DNA of 64,000 nt from Psychrobacter aestuarii (GCF_904846035.1 NZ_CAJGYT010000001.1:1798001-1862000), one strand, 5' to 3'; shown: positions 17,365-28,642, counted from the stretch's first letter. Notes: a model not told the origin generated them from the sequence alone. A program made the numbers and translations.

Positions 17365-17988
17365 CTACCAAGGTGAATTCCAACCGAACCAAATCCAATA
17401 AATTACTAGAGCCAAAATAGCTATGACTAATATATAAGACAGAAAATCTAGGAGAAGTGTAAAATATATAGCAAAGTTAGTACGCCACCACTCCAAGCCT
17501 TTAATGTTATAGTTTTCAGGCATTGCAAGTCTTGCCTTCTTGTGATCACTGCTAGAGTAATTTTTCGAATGAGTTTCAAATAGTTTTAATATATTGTAGT
17601 ATGAATCTCTAAAATTATCATAGGCATTCTGGTCATGCAGTTTATTTAGGAATGGATATATTTTTTGTTTAAGTTCGCCGAGCTGTGTTGCACAAGAGTA
17701 CATTTTTTCAGCTAAATTTGAGTAATCATTTTTATCAATTAAAAGAGAATAAACTAATACTGCAATAGTTGAGAAAATTTGAATTAAGGTTACTAATTCG
17801 TTGTTTATATTTTTCCCAAGACTGTAAGCTTGCATCAAAGATATGAGAATTAAACCCAAGGATATGGTCACAACTGTATAGGTTGAAAATTTGCTATGCA
17901 GCCTTAGACGGTCAGATGCATTGAATCTTGTTTTTGAAGTGGCATCTATTTTTTTATATAAATTATCGAAGCTATCTTCTTTTTTCAA
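17365..17988 (-). CDS. SLATT-domain membrane protein, candidate defence effector
   Basis: A 207-residue AT-rich gene. An amphipathic N-terminus with KTRFNASDRLRLHSKFSTYT leads into two adjacent transmembrane helices (about 37-57 and 64-84). A helical polar segment and a hydrophobic C-terminal hairpin (about 171-202) follow. The RFNAS-R-hydrophobic pair layout matches my recollection of SLATT proteins (probably the SLATT_5 subgroup). These are predicted pore-forming effectors of nucleotide- or reverse-transcriptase-linked conflict systems. No cyclase, RT or NUDIX partner lies next to it. The start is TTG with AGAAGGGA well spaced upstream; no ATG is available. Composition unlike its neighbours suggests transfer. 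Confidence 0.72.
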   Translation of the reverse strand: MKKEDSFDNLYKKIDATSKTRFNASDRLRLHSKFSTYTVVTISLGLILISLMQAYSLGKNINNELVTLIQIFSTIAVLVYSLLIDKNDYSNLAEKMYSCATQLGELKQKIYPFLNKLHDQNAYDNFRDSYYNILKLFETHSKNYSSSDHKKARLAMPENYNIKGLEWWRTNFAIYFTLLLDFLSYILVIAILALVIYWIWFGWNSPW

Positions 17989-18209
17989 AGTTTTTCCCTT
18001 CTATCAGAGCTATTGAAATTATTTTACACTAGTTCTGTAATTTTATTAATGTCTTACTTATTTATTTTATAAAAATAAAACCATCTAAAACCCCAACTTT
18101 TCAAGCGCTTCTATAAATATCGCAGCATCGTAGCATCGCAATATTATAATAAGTATCTACATCGACTTCACTCTAAAAACTCAATTTCTGTCACCATTAA
18201 TAACCAACT

Positions 18210-19367
18210 TTATTCAACCACTTTCCAGCCACTATCCCCATCTACCATCGACTCATCAAATACCCGTGCAAAGCCTTCCTGAATCAGTTCAAAACGTGAC
18301 GACGTAGGCTCATTATCTACCTTGATAACAGGGGCGTCTATCGGGGTGATGGCTTGCCATTGCGCATTTTGATTGGCTTTATCTGCCAACACAAAACTAA
18401 AGAACGCCGTGTCACCTGCCATCATACGCAAGTCATCAACGATCAGTTGTTCGGCTGCATCGCCAGTGGTAGAAGCGGCGGGTAGCATTTGGACGCGATA
18501 CCCTGTCCAGTGACCAGAGAACCAGTCAAGACGCTGGGCGTAAGGTTGGCTTTGCGCTGGCAGGTTTGCCCGTAGCGTCTGCGCGTTGTCGTACTGAATC
18601 AGGTAGCGATATTCAGGCAAGCGGCTATCTAAGACACTGCCTCTGAGTTCAATCAGTCTATGCTCATTATCTTCGGCAACGGTACGCCACATGAGTATCG
18701 TCGGCAAGACGGGCATGGTTTTGATGCGCGTCGTATGGATATTAGCTGCTGCCAAAGTTTGCTTAGCTTGCGACTGTGCATAGTATTTTAATCCTAAGCC
18801 GAGCAGTAAATAGCTACTACTGAGGAGCAGCATCCAAACCGCAAGACGCTGACAGTTCATCAGCAATCCTACTTTGAATACCGCAAGTTTGCACCCTTTT
18901 ATAATGCCCACGATTACCGCTATCAGTAGCGGTAAGGTATAGAAGGGATCAATGATAAAGACGGAAGCAATACTGATTGGGGTTATCTGCAACGGGTCTT
19001 GTAGCGGCCAAAATAGCTGCGTGCCGTAGACGGTAAAGCTGTCCAAGATAGGATGAGTGGTCAACACCAACGTCATGGCGAGTGCTAAGCGCCGCGTTGA
19101 ATAGGGCAGCGGCATATCGCGCCATCGATGATAGCGGCTAATGAGCCAAGCGCCGACAATACCTAATGCGCTCAGGACAAATAAGGAATGACTAAAGCTG
19201 CGATGGTAGGTCATGTCGCTGATAGGGTCGGGGTAGCTAATCAGGACATCCAAATCAGGCAGCGTGCCCAGTATCGCCCCGTATAGGTAGGCTTTGCGGC
19301 CCTGATATTTGCCAAGTATTGCTCCTTGGACACTCGCACCTAAGACGATTTGACTGAGTGAATCCAT
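18210..19367 (-). CDS. Membrane-bound metal-dependent hydrolase, YdjM family
   Basis: A 385-residue protein. The N-terminal half carries the YdjM/DUF457 (PF04307) pattern: MDSLSQIVLGASVQGAILG, then GAILGTLPDLDVLI, then YHRSFSHSL and THPILDSFTVYG. The Asp/His residues probably bind metal, and they are interleaved with transmembrane helices. The C-terminal half is more soluble and includes WRTVAEDNEHRLIELRGS, which may face the periplasm. E. coli YdjM is LexA-regulated, but no clear SOS box was identified here. It is the last gene of a likely ispA-DUF72-ydjM-like minus-strand unit. Confidence 0.85.
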   Translation of the reverse strand: MDSLSQIVLGASVQGAILGKYQGRKAYLYGAILGTLPDLDVLISYPDPISDMTYHRSFSHSLFVLSALGIVGAWLISRYHRWRDMPLPYSTRRLALAMTLVLTTHPILDSFTVYGTQLFWPLQDPLQITPISIASVFIIDPFYTLPLLIAVIVGIIKGCKLAVFKVGLLMNCQRLAVWMLLLSSSYLLLGLGLKYYAQSQAKQTLAAANIHTTRIKTMPVLPTILMWRTVAEDNEHRLIELRGSVLDSRLPEYRYLIQYDNAQTLRANLPAQSQPYAQRLDWFSGHWTGYRVQMLPAASTTGDAAEQLIVDDLRMMAGDTAFFSFVLADKANQNAQWQAITPIDAPVIKVDNEPTSSRFELIQEGFARVFDESMVDGDSGWKVVE

Positions 19368-19398
19368 AGCGCTCTTATTAAATTAGGGTTTAGGTTAA

Positions 19399-20208
19399 CT
19401 ACAATACGTCAAAGTTGTGCGCTGCTAACGCCTCTCTAAGCATCGCAATATTATAGTACGCGTGCGCCTTTACCGTGTTTTGAAAAAACACATACAGCAC
19501 ATCAAAGTGCTGGCGTTGATTGGCAATCGCTTGCGCCCAGTCCTGCATCTCCGCCGCACTATAGCGGTAGTCGTGACGATCGGCCGCGCTCATCGCGTCC
19601 CACCAGTTCAGGTTATTGCCATGCATGCGCAGATAGCCTGTGCGCTCGGTAAATATCAGGCGCGAGGGTGGCAGCCCGCTGACTTTGGGATAATCGACAC
19701 TGCACCAAATCAGCCCTTGCTCGCGGAAGCTATCGACCACTTGCGGCGTGTGCCAGCCGTTATGACGAAACTCGATGGCGAGTGGATAGTCCTTAAACCA
19801 GCTGACAAGCTCTGCTAAGTAGAAACGATGCTCACGAGTACGGTCAAAGCCATGCGGGAACTGGAGCAATAACGGTGCTAAAGCGTCGGCGTCCACCAGC
19901 GGAGATAGCGCATTTAAGAATGCTTCGGCGTGCTCGGGCGTGCCTTTACGGACATGCGTAAAGTCTTGATGCAGCTTGACGGCGAATTTGAGCGCGCTGT
20001 TCGCTTGTACATATGCTTTATCCACCATGCCCGCAAATGCCTTTTGCCCAATCGGCGCATAAAAGCTGCTGTTAATCTCCACCGCGCCATATTGCTGGGC
20101 GTAGACTTGCAAAAAATCCGTCTTTTTGGTGCCAGTAGGATACAGCGTGCCGAGCAAATCCGTGTCGCTATAGCCGCCTGTGCCGAGGTAGATGCGTTGT
20201 GCGCTCAT
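19399..20208 (-). CDS. DUF72 (YecE-like) TIM-barrel protein
   Basis: A 269-residue cytoplasmic protein of the DUF72 family, a TIM-barrel of unknown reaction. Typical elements are an N-terminal IYLGTGGYSD, VEINSSFYAPI, FAVKLHQDFTH, PLLLQFPHGFD, LAIEFRHNGWH and YLRMHGNNLNWW. The order and length match the family, which is structurally reminiscent of phosphosugar- or nuclease-type TIM-barrels but uncharacterised. It lies 49 bases after ispA and 31 bases before the YdjM-like gene, all on the minus strand, so co-transcription is likely. Confidence 0.88.
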   Translation of the reverse strand: MSAQRIYLGTGGYSDTDLLGTLYPTGTKKTDFLQVYAQQYGAVEINSSFYAPIGQKAFAGMVDKAYVQANSALKFAVKLHQDFTHVRKGTPEHAEAFLNALSPLVDADALAPLLLQFPHGFDRTREHRFYLAELVSWFKDYPLAIEFRHNGWHTPQVVDSFREQGLIWCSVDYPKVSGLPPSRLIFTERTGYLRMHGNNLNWWDAMSAADRHDYRYSAAEMQDWAQAIANQRQHFDVLYVFFQNTVKAHAYYNIAMLREALAAHNFDVL

Positions 20209-20257
20209 GGTTTGCTCGCTTTTCTTATTATAGTTATCGCTTTACTTATCGCCGCGC

Positions 20258-21235
20258 TTATTTTTTGCGCGCCCACAGCCAGTCAATCAGCGTCACCAAT
20301 GGCTGAGCAGCATCGCTGTCTTTACTGATAGTGCTGGCGGCGGCGCGACCTGTGGCAAACAGCGACTCGGCGTATTCGGTTGCCGTCTCTACTCCCATCA
20401 GTTTGACGTACGTGGACTTGTCCAGTTTTTCATCGCTGCCCGCAGGCTTGCCCAAGTCATCGGTGCTCATGGTGACGTCCAAAATATCGTCTTGCACCTG
20501 AAAGGCAAGCCCAATCGCTTTTGCCGCTTCAATCAATGCCGCTTGCTGGGCATCGCTTGCGCCTGCACAGATGCCGCCCATCAAGATAGCCGCTTCAATC
20601 AGCGCGCCTGTCTTGTCGCGGTGGATGGCTTCTAGCTCGCTTTGTACAATCGAGCTGCTGGCTTCGGCGTTTAAATCGAGCATTTGTCCCGACACCATAC
20701 GGCGGGCGCGTGGGGCAAAGACAGCGCTTAGACGGCTGGCAATCAATGCATCACTGGGGCGAAAGGTAGGCAATTCGGCATGCAGCGCTTCAAAGGCGAG
20801 CGTTTGCAGCACATCGCCTGCCAGCAGCGCGGTCGCTTCATCAAAGACGATATGGCAGGTCGGCTGCCCGCGGCGTAGCGCATCGTCATCCATACACGGC
20901 AAGTCGTCATGCACCAACGAATAAGTATGTAGCAGCTCCACCGCGAGGGCGGCACGGCGCGCCATGTCATAGCGTGACTCGGCTGGGTCTTGCTCGGCAT
21001 GCGCGCTGCTATCAATACTGGCAAAGGTGCTAAACACCATCAGCGGACGCACGCGTTTGCCGCTCGCGGTCATCACATAACGGCAGGCATCGAGTAGTGG
21101 GCTGGGCAAGTCAGCAGCGGTGAGTAAGGCAGCAATATCTTGGTCGAGCTGCGCGCGCATCGCATCATGGCTGGTGGCGGGGCGAGCAGGGCTGGCGGGC
21201 GCTTGGGCGCTCTTAGGTAATACAGAAACGGTCAT
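20258..21235 (-). CDS. ispA: Farnesyl diphosphate synthase / short-chain polyprenyl synthetase
   Basis: Condenses IPP with DMAPP/GPP to farnesyl diphosphate for undecaprenyl phosphate and quinone tails. The 325-residue class I trans-prenyltransferase has the first aspartate-rich motif LVHDDLPCMDDD and the second in FQVQDDILDVT. GKRVRPLM lies at the N-terminus, and HIVFDEATALLAGD and KTGALIEAA are present. The small residues preceding the first DDxxD and the two-residue insertion (DDLPCMD) fit farnesyl synthases. It heads the minus-strand unit with DUF72 and YdjM-like genes. Confidence 0.93.
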   Translation of the reverse strand: MTVSVLPKSAQAPASPARPATSHDAMRAQLDQDIAALLTAADLPSPLLDACRYVMTASGKRVRPLMVFSTFASIDSSAHAEQDPAESRYDMARRAALAVELLHTYSLVHDDLPCMDDDALRRGQPTCHIVFDEATALLAGDVLQTLAFEALHAELPTFRPSDALIASRLSAVFAPRARRMVSGQMLDLNAEASSSIVQSELEAIHRDKTGALIEAAILMGGICAGASDAQQAALIEAAKAIGLAFQVQDDILDVTMSTDDLGKPAGSDEKLDKSTYVKLMGVETATEYAESLFATGRAAASTISKDSDAAQPLVTLIDWLWARKK

Positions 21236-21558
21236 AAATACACCACGGTATGAGGCAATAATAAAACCTGCTTAGTGTAGCACGTTCAGGGTTTTAGCGG
21301 GCTTTGTACGCGGCGTATCCGTGCATCTCGTTACGCATTTGCGATATAACTTAATGGGCAAATGTGCTGTGATGAAACACGCGCCCAGCTATAGCGGAAA
21401 ACGGGCACACGGCGCAAGCACTAATAAAAAAAGATAGTGACTTGTGCGCCCACGATAGCTTGTGACAGTGCCCAGCACAGCCCCTACACTAAAAGACGCT
21501 TTATTACCGCCGCGACATCAATACTAGAATAAATGCACGATATAACAAGGAGATTTTT
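21236..21558. other. ispA / fadB divergent promoter region
   Basis: 323 bases. fadB has a strong ribosome site (AACAAGGAG, about 8 bases before its ATG) and a plausible -10 TAGAAT near 21524. I looked for a FadR operator and for a PsrA-type GAAAC-N-GTTTC palindrome and found neither convincing. No RNA gene or repeat is apparent. Confidence 0.4.
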
Positions 21559-23718
21559 ATGGTCTATCAAGGAAACCGCATCACGGTGACCATGCTAGAA
21601 GATGGCATTGCCAATATGCAATTTAATGCAGAAAACGAGAGCGTCAATAAGTTTGATGCCGAAACCAACCAGCAGTTTAGCGAGGTGGTCAACACCCTAG
21701 AAGCGAGCAACGACATCAAAGGACTTATCGTCACTTCCAGCAAAAGCGTGTTTATCGCGGGGGCGGACATCACCGAATTTGTCAGCGCCTTTACGCAAAC
21801 CGAAGATGAGATTCGCGACTGGATTATCGAGATTAACGAAGTCTTTAACCGCTTCGAAGATTTGCCATTTCCAAAAGTTGCCGCGATTAATGGCGCAGCC
21901 TTGGGCGGCGGCTGTGAGATGACGTTGGTCTGTGACTACCGCGTGATGGGTGATAAAGCAATCATCGGTCTGCCCGAGACTCAGCTTGGTATTTTTCCAG
22001 GTTTTGGCGGCACGGTACGTACCACGCGCCTGATTGGTGTGGACAATGCGCTGGAGCTGATTGCCACAGGCACGCCCAAAAAGCCGCTTGATGCGCTGCA
22101 TGTGGGCTTGGTCGATGCGACGGTTAGTAATGATGACTTGCAAGATGCGGCGCTTGATTTGGTTAAAAAATGCATCTCAGGCGAGCTGGACTGGCAAGCC
22201 AAACGTGAAGAAAAGCGTCAACCGATTAAGCTCAATCCACTTGAGCAGGCGATGGCGTTTAACAGTGCCAAGGGCATGATTTTTGCCAAAGCCAATCCCA
22301 AGCAATATCCCGCGCCTGCGCTTGCCATTGAAGCGATTGAAAAACACGTCAATAAAACACGTGATGCCGCGATTGAAGTCGAAGCCACTTATTTTGTGAA
22401 AGCGGCAAAAACCCCGCAAGCGGCGAGCCTCGTTGGCTTGTTCTTAAACGACCAATTGGTTAAGAAGCTGGCGAAAAAACACAGCAAAGACGCGCACGAC
22501 ATTAATGAAGCGGCGGTACTGGGCGCAGGCATTATGGGCGGCGGCATCGCTTATCAAGCGGCGAGCAAAGGCTTGCCAATCATCATGAAAGACATCAAAG
22601 CCGAGCAGCTGGACTTGGGTATGGGCGAGGCGAGCAAACTGCTGGGCAAACTCGTGGACCGTGACAAAATCAGCGCTACCGACATGGGCAAAACCCTAAG
22701 CCGCATCCGCCCAACCTTAAACTATGGCGACTTTGGCGAGACCGATATCGTCATCGAAGCGGTCGTTGAAAACCCAAAAATCAAACAAAGCGTGCTAAAA
22801 GAAGTCGAAGGACTGGTCAAAGACGATTGTATTTTGGCATCGAACACCTCGACCATCTCTATCACCTATCTTGCCGAAGCGCTTGAGCGTCCCGAAAACT
22901 TCGTCGGCATGCACTTTTTTAACCCTGTGCATCGTATGCCGCTCGTTGAAGTCATTCGCGGTGAAAAATCGTCAGAAGCGGCGATTGCCACCACCGTTGC
23001 GCTGGCGAGCAAAATGGGCAAAACCCCTATCGTGGTCAATGACTGCCCAGGCTTCTTGGTCAACCGCGTGCTGTTCCCGTACTTTGGCGCGTTTGATTTA
23101 TTGCTAAAGCAAGGCGCGGACTTTACCCACGTCGATAAAGTCATGGAGCGTTTTGGCTGGCCGATGGGTCCTGCGTATCTGATTGACGTGGTCGGTCTGG
23201 ACACAGGCGTACACGGCGCAGAAGTCATGGCAGACGGCTACCCTGATCGCATGAAGCCCGACTATAAAGGCGCTATCGAGCATCTGTACGAAGCAGGGCG
23301 CTTGGGTCAAAAGAACGACAAGGGCTTTTATCGTTACGAAACCGACAAGCGCGGTAAGCCGAAAAAAGTCACCGATGACGCGACCTACGCGCTATTAAAA
23401 GACGTGACTGATAAAGACGCACAAAGCTTTGATGATGACGCGATTGTCAATCGTATGATGCTGGCGTTCTGCAATGAGACCGTGCGCTGCCTTGAGGACA
23501 ACATCGTCGCCACGCCAGCGGAAGCAGACATGGCTATGATTATGGGCGTGGGTTTCCCGCCGTTCCGCGGTGGTCCTTGCCGTTACATCGACCAAGTGGG
23601 ACTGGATACATACATCGCCTTGTGTGACAAATACGCGCATTTGGGCAAAGCCTATGAAGCCCCGCAAAAACTACGCGATATGGCAGCAAATGGTGAGCGT
23701 TTTTATCCTGTGAATTAA
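21559..23718 (+). CDS. fadB: Fatty acid oxidation complex subunit alpha FadB
   Basis: A multifunctional beta-oxidation enzyme: enoyl-CoA hydratase/isomerase plus L-3-hydroxyacyl-CoA dehydrogenase. In 719 residues the crotonase domain (about 1-190) shows [29 protein letters not shown] and [15 protein letters not shown]. The NAD-binding domain begins at [17 protein letters not shown] (about 320) with [20 protein letters not shown] and [14 protein letters not shown]. The C-terminal helical domain ends near GGPCRYID. Aerobic FadB rather than FadJ is inferred from its partner fadA directly downstream (93 bases). Confidence 0.96.
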   Translation: MVYQGNRITVTMLEDGIANMQFNAENESVNKFDAETNQQFSEVVNTLEASNDIKGLIVTSSKSVFIAGADITEFVSAFTQTEDEIRDWIIEINEVFNRFEDLPFPKVAAINGAALGGGCEMTLVCDYRVMGDKAIIGLPETQLGIFPGFGGTVRTTRLIGVDNALELIATGTPKKPLDALHVGLVDATVSNDDLQDAALDLVKKCISGELDWQAKREEKRQPIKLNPLEQAMAFNSAKGMIFAKANPKQYPAPALAIEAIEKHVNKTRDAAIEVEATYFVKAAKTPQAASLVGLFLNDQLVKKLAKKHSKDAHDINEAAVLGAGIMGGGIAYQAASKGLPIIMKDIKAEQLDLGMGEASKLLGKLVDRDKISATDMGKTLSRIRPTLNYGDFGETDIVIEAVVENPKIKQSVLKEVEGLVKDDCILASNTSTISITYLAEALERPENFVGMHFFNPVHRMPLVEVIRGEKSSEAAIATTVALASKMGKTPIVVNDCPGFLVNRVLFPYFGAFDLLLKQGADFTHVDKVMERFGWPMGPAYLIDVVGLDTGVHGAEVMADGYPDRMKPDYKGAIEHLYEAGRLGQKNDKGFYRYETDKRGKPKKVTDDATYALLKDVTDKDAQSFDDDAIVNRMMLAFCNETVRCLEDNIVATPAEADMAMIMGVGFPPFRGGPCRYIDQVGLDTYIALCDKYAHLGKAYEAPQKLRDMAANGERFYPVN

Positions 23719-23742
23719 TGCGTAGCAAAGCTGCGTCACTGA

Positions 23743-24984
<1,242 letters not shown>

Positions 24985-25051
24985 ATAAGTATTAACTGTC
25001 GTCTGTGATACAGCTGGCTTTTTAAGACGACTGTCCATAAAATATACTGTT

Positions 25052-25085
25052 AAAAGAGCGTCTGATATTCAGGCGCTTTTTTTAT
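25052..25085 (+). terminator. Intrinsic terminator of fadBA
   Basis: AGCGTCTGA (25057-25065) pairs with TCAGGCGCT (25069-25077), with one G-U pair and a 3-base loop, followed by a T-run to about 25083. Confidence 0.9.
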
Positions 25086-25279
25086 TTAATAATGAATAAT
25101 GAGAGCAATATTGTATTGTGTATTGCCCGCTTTTTAGATTTGTTTAAAAGCGTATGCGGCTCTCAATATTAGACGTTTGTTTGTGCTAATCTGACTGAAG
25201 GCGCTATGAATCCTCATAGTGCCCATACCGCCTAACTGTTTTTATTAGGTCAACGAACGATAATAATATGAGGTCGATT

Positions 25280-26089
25280 ATGTCAGACAATCAGAACGCT
25301 CAGGATTCTAAAACAACAGCCACAAAAGTTGCCGTCGTCACTGGCTCAGCCGTTGGACTCGGAAACGCCATTGCCAAACGCTTAGCACACGACGGCTTTA
25401 AAGTGGTCATCCATGATATCAATGAAGACAACCTGAAAAAGGCAGAAAAAGAACTCACTGACGCAGGCTTTGATGTGAGTGCGGTCGTCGGCAATGTGCT
25501 CAAACGTGACGATCAGTTTAAGCTTGCAAAACACGCGGTAGACACATTCGGTCGCTTAGACGTCTTTGTCAATAATGCAGGCGTCGAATCGGTGGCGCCT
25601 TTTTTAGAGATTGAAGAATCAGAGATTGATCGGGTATTTGATATTAATATCAAAGGCGTGATTTTTGGTACCCAAGCCGCTGCCGAACAGATGAAGAATC
25701 AAGACGGTATTGGCAAGATTATTAACGCCTGTAGTATCGCAGGTCACGAAGGTTATGAGATGCTCAGCCTTTATTGTGCCAGTAAATTTGCGGTGCGTGC
25801 GTTTACTTACGCGACCGCCAAAGAGCTTGCAAAGTATGACATTCGCGTCAATGCCTACTGCCCAGGGGTGGCTGATACCTCGATGTGGGAGCGCATCGAC
25901 CAAGCGTTCGTCGAGCACAAAGGCTATGAGCCAAAACAAGCGTGGAATGAGTTTACCAGCGGGATTTTGGCGGGTCGTCCGCAGCAGCCCAACGATGTCG
26001 CAAACTTAGTGTCTTTCTTAGCCTCAGAAGATTCCGACTACATCACAGGACAGACCATCTTAACCGATGGGGGCATGGTGTTTAGATAA
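25280..26089 (+). CDS. Short-chain dehydrogenase, acetoin (diacetyl) reductase type
   Basis: An NAD(P)-dependent SDR of 269 residues. The cofactor motif is [15 protein letters not shown] (TGxxxGxG), with FVNNAGVES following. The catalytic Ser lies in [10 protein letters not shown] and the Tyr/Lys in [23 protein letters not shown] and [15 protein letters not shown] close the fold. The last two segments strongly resemble (S)-acetoin-forming diacetyl reductases (ButA/BudC), which interconvert diacetyl, acetoin and 2,3-butanediol. No acetoin synthesis genes are adjacent, so the substrate is inferred. The ATG at 25280 is chosen because TGAGGT sits 8 bases upstream; an in-frame ATG lies at 25268. 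Confidence 0.85.
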   Translation: MSDNQNAQDSKTTATKVAVVTGSAVGLGNAIAKRLAHDGFKVVIHDINEDNLKKAEKELTDAGFDVSAVVGNVLKRDDQFKLAKHAVDTFGRLDVFVNNAGVESVAPFLEIEESEIDRVFDINIKGVIFGTQAAAEQMKNQDGIGKIINACSIAGHEGYEMLSLYCASKFAVRAFTYATAKELAKYDIRVNAYCPGVADTSMWERIDQAFVEHKGYEPKQAWNEFTSGILAGRPQQPNDVANLVSFLASEDSDYITGQTILTDGGMVFR

Positions 26090-26160
26090 GCTGAACGTGT
26101 GAGATATGCTTAAACGCCCAGCCTGTGTTTAAACGCTATAAACGCATTGAATACAACAAC

Positions 26161-26192
26161 AAAGGTCTGACATCGATTGTGAGACCTTTTTT
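26161..26192 (+). terminator. Intrinsic terminator
   Basis: AAAGGTCTGACA with TGTGAGACCTTT (one internal mismatch) around TCGAT, followed by a T-run. It lies about 70 bases after the SDR gene. Confidence 0.85.
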
Positions 26193-26324
26193 ATGTTGCG
26201 GATAACGTATCTTAATTGACGTACTCAACAAATTATGACTAAATGATAAGGTCACTCAATCAATAACAAGAGCAAAAAACAAGTACGATAAACCCGCACT
26301 ACTCGTTTGTACAAGGAGCGTATT

Positions 26325-26909
26325 ATGTCCACAATGATTACCGACCGCACGTACCGTATCGCCCGCGAAAACACCCAAGCCATGATGGTGGATGTGCAAG
26401 AGCGCCTGATACCGCACATCGATGACCACGACAATATTATTAAAAAAGTCATCATCTTAACCAAAGGCTTGCAAGCACTGAATATCCCCATCATGCTAAA
26501 CGAGCAGTACAGTCATGGTTTGGGCAGCACCTTGCCTGAGGTCATGGACGTGCTTGAGGAAAAAAACCGCCAGCGCTTTGACAAGACCACCTTTAGCGCC
26601 TGTGACAACAACGACGCATGGCATTATCTGGCGCAGCAAAACCGCAGTACGGTGCTGGTCTATGGTGCTGAGGCGCATGTGTGCGTCATGCAGACCTCGC
26701 TTGACTTATTAGACAATGGCATGCAGCCTGTGATTATCGCCGATGCGGTCGGCTCGCGTTTTCCTTATGATAAAAAACAAGCCATCCGCCGCATTCGCCG
26801 TGCAGGTGGGGTTATTACGACCGTAGAGTCCATCCTATTTGAGCTGTGCCGCAGTAGCGAAGACCCTGCGTTTAAGACCATCAGCGGTCTGATTAAAGAG
26901 ATTCAATAA
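26325..26909 (+). CDS. Isochorismatase-fold cysteine hydrolase
   Basis: A 194-residue protein of the isochorismatase-like superfamily (YcaC/nicotinamidase-type fold). The catalytic Asp lies in AMMVDVQERL and the nucleophile Cys in YGAEAHVCVMQTSLDLL; NEQYSHGLG and DAVGSRFPYDK complete the pocket. Substrates in this family include isochorismate, nicotinamide and N-carbamoyl amides, and none can be assigned from sequence. AAGGAG 6 bases before the ATG at 26325 fixes the start over a TTG 18 bases earlier. Terminators on both sides make it a single-gene unit. Confidence 0.85.
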   Translation: MSTMITDRTYRIARENTQAMMVDVQERLIPHIDDHDNIIKKVIILTKGLQALNIPIMLNEQYSHGLGSTLPEVMDVLEEKNRQRFDKTTFSACDNNDAWHYLAQQNRSTVLVYGAEAHVCVMQTSLDLLDNGMQPVIIADAVGSRFPYDKKQAIRRIRRAGGVITTVESILFELCRSSEDPAFKTISGLIKEIQ

Positions 26910-26927
26910 TCTATAGGCGACCAACAC

Positions 26928-26960
26928 AAAAAAGCGTACCAAACTCGGTACGCTTTTTTA
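26928..26960. terminator. Bidirectional intrinsic terminator
   Basis: AAAAAAGCGTACC (26928-26940) pairs with GGTACGCTTTTTT (26947-26959) around AAACTC. It serves the convergent isochorismatase-like gene and psd. Confidence 0.92.
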
Positions 26961-26982
26961 TATAACGACTGTCGTGCGCGGT

Positions 26983-27945
26983 CTACGGCGTTTTTGGGGG
27001 TAGCGGTCCTTCGGTGGGTATCTCCGCTTTCGGTGTGGCCAAATCAACGGTAGATGACGGCGTGTTCGCAGTCGCAGCGGTGTCCGCTACGGGCGTGACT
27101 GCCGCCTCGCTCGGCGCAACGGCTGAACCGAGCAGTTGACCCATGACCACGGGCATTTGCGCGCGTAGGTGCGTTTGCCAATGCATGCCCGCTGCTTTTG
27201 GCAGTACCACAATCGCGGTAGAGCCAAGATAAAAACGCCCCAGCTCATCGCCTTGCATCAGGCGCAGATTGTGGGTTTGTTCTTGGATGTGCTCGGTGCG
27301 GCTGATTTTGCCCGTCGCACAGGTCTCAATTCCCGCGACAATCATCGCGCCGACCATGACCACCGCCGCCTTGCCATATTCGGTATCGAACATACAGACC
27401 AAGCGCTCGTTACGCGCAAACAGGTCAGGAATGTGTGTGGCAGTGGTGGTATTGACCGAAAACAGCGTGCCTGGCACGTAGCGGGTTTTGGTCAACGTCC
27501 CTGCAAACGGCATGTGTACGCGGTGGTAGTTGCTGGGTGCCAGATAAATCGTCGCAAAGCTGCCATCTAAGAAGTGACTGCCATCGTCGCTATTGGCAAG
27601 CAGCTGACCGATGTCATAATAGCGCCCTTTGGCTTGCAATAGCTTGTTTTCATGAATCTGACCGAGCTGTGAGATGACGCCATCGGCAGGACAGACGATG
27701 CCATGATCGCCACGCTCAATCTGCCGCGCATCGGTTTTTAATTCGCGGGTAAAAAAGTCGTTAAAGCTCTCATACTGGTTTAAATTTTGACGCGCATAGT
27801 CATCTAATTTAACATCGTACGCTTTGGCAAAGCTGCGGATAAACGCGCGCTTGACCATTGGGTGACGACTGGCAGCCAAACGTCCAGCCACTTCGCTCAA
27901 GCGCTGCTGGGGCACCAGTTGTTGCAGCGTGGTAAATAAATTCAT
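26983..27945 (-). CDS. psd: Phosphatidylserine decarboxylase proenzyme
   Basis: Makes phosphatidylethanolamine from phosphatidylserine at the inner membrane. The proenzyme self-cleaves at the LGST motif (in GRFYLGSTAIVVLP), where Ser becomes the pyruvoyl group. YHRVHMPFAGTL and FFTRELK are also family hallmarks. The start at 27945 (MNLFTTLQQLV) gives 320 residues; a longer in-frame reading to 28104 adds 53 Cys-rich residues unlike the family. The last 45 or so residues form an Ala/Thr/Pro-rich extension after the conserved domain, which is longer than in E. coli. Divergent from dtd. Confidence 0.94.
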   Translation of the reverse strand: MNLFTTLQQLVPQQRLSEVAGRLAASRHPMVKRAFIRSFAKAYDVKLDDYARQNLNQYESFNDFFTRELKTDARQIERGDHGIVCPADGVISQLGQIHENKLLQAKGRYYDIGQLLANSDDGSHFLDGSFATIYLAPSNYHRVHMPFAGTLTKTRYVPGTLFSVNTTTATHIPDLFARNERLVCMFDTEYGKAAVVMVGAMIVAGIETCATGKISRTEHIQEQTHNLRLMQGDELGRFYLGSTAIVVLPKAAGMHWQTHLRAQMPVVMGQLLGSAVAPSEAAVTPVADTAATANTPSSTVDLATPKAEIPTEGPLPPKTP

Positions 27946-28179
27946 ATCAAAACCGCCTACATAATCAATAAAGAATAAACCGCTTATCCGTGCCCAGTGT
28001 AAGCACAACGCTGCCCAGCACACAGGATAGTGTTCAGATGACCTGTGCTGATCATCCAGTGAAGTCACTGCAACAAGCACACAGCTGCAATCGCATTGCG
28101 GCATTATGCTTGTCAGTTAGGGTCTATAGTAGCATGCTCACTGTAGCAGGTATGCGTATAATCGTAATAGGAGCGTAAG

Positions 28180-28635
28180 ATGAAAGCATTGATTCAGCGT
28201 GTTGCGCACGCATCTGTAACCGTCGATGCGGTGTGCGTCGGTGAGATTGAGCAGGGGGTACTGGCGTACATTGGGCTTGGGCACGACGACACGCTCGCGC
28301 ACGCGAAGCGCATGATTGATAAAATTTTGGGCTACCGTATTTTTGAAAATACCACGGATGAGAACAAACGCGGTCTTTTGGATTTAAACGTCGAGCAAGT
28401 CGGCGGCGGGCTGCTGCTCGTCTCGCAGTTTACCTTGATGGCGCGCACGCAAAAGGGACGTCGCCCTGACTTTGGTGACGCGATGCCGCCCGATGCTGCG
28501 CGCGATTTGTTCGCTGAGCTGGTCGAGTATGCCAAAGCGCGTTACCCCAATGTAGCGACAGGGCAGTTTGGCGCAAATATGCAAGTCAGCAGTACCAATG
28601 ATGGACCACTTAACTTTATACTGGAGATAAATTAA
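28180..28635 (+). CDS. dtd: D-aminoacyl-tRNA deacylase
   Basis: A proofreading enzyme that hydrolyses D-aminoacyl-tRNAs (D-Tyr, D-Phe and others) and mischarged glycyl-tRNA-Ala. The 151-residue protein has the two DTD signature motifs SQFTLMA and NDGPLNF (the Gly-cisPro pair). GRRPDFGDAM precedes the C-terminal half. TAGGAG lies 8 bases before the ATG. It lies just upstream of phoB, but a PHO box stands between them, so the two are separately regulated even if partly co-transcribed. Confidence 0.95.
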   Translation: MKALIQRVAHASVTVDAVCVGEIEQGVLAYIGLGHDDTLAHAKRMIDKILGYRIFENTTDENKRGLLDLNVEQVGGGLLLVSQFTLMARTQKGRRPDFGDAMPPDAARDLFAELVEYAKARYPNVATGQFGANMQVSSTNDGPLNFILEIN

Positions 28636-28642
28636 CATCAAA

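Noticed and set aside
18001..18209. Retron-like RNA or partner gene upstream of the SLATT gene
   Set aside because: The 200 bases are AT-rich with no stable long inverted repeat and no coding frame.
21236..21558. FadR or PsrA operator ahead of fadB
   Set aside because: No palindrome matching either consensus could be found.
27946..28104. N-terminal extension of psd by 53 residues
   Set aside because: Cys-rich and unlike any Psd; the ATG at 27945 begins the conserved sequence.
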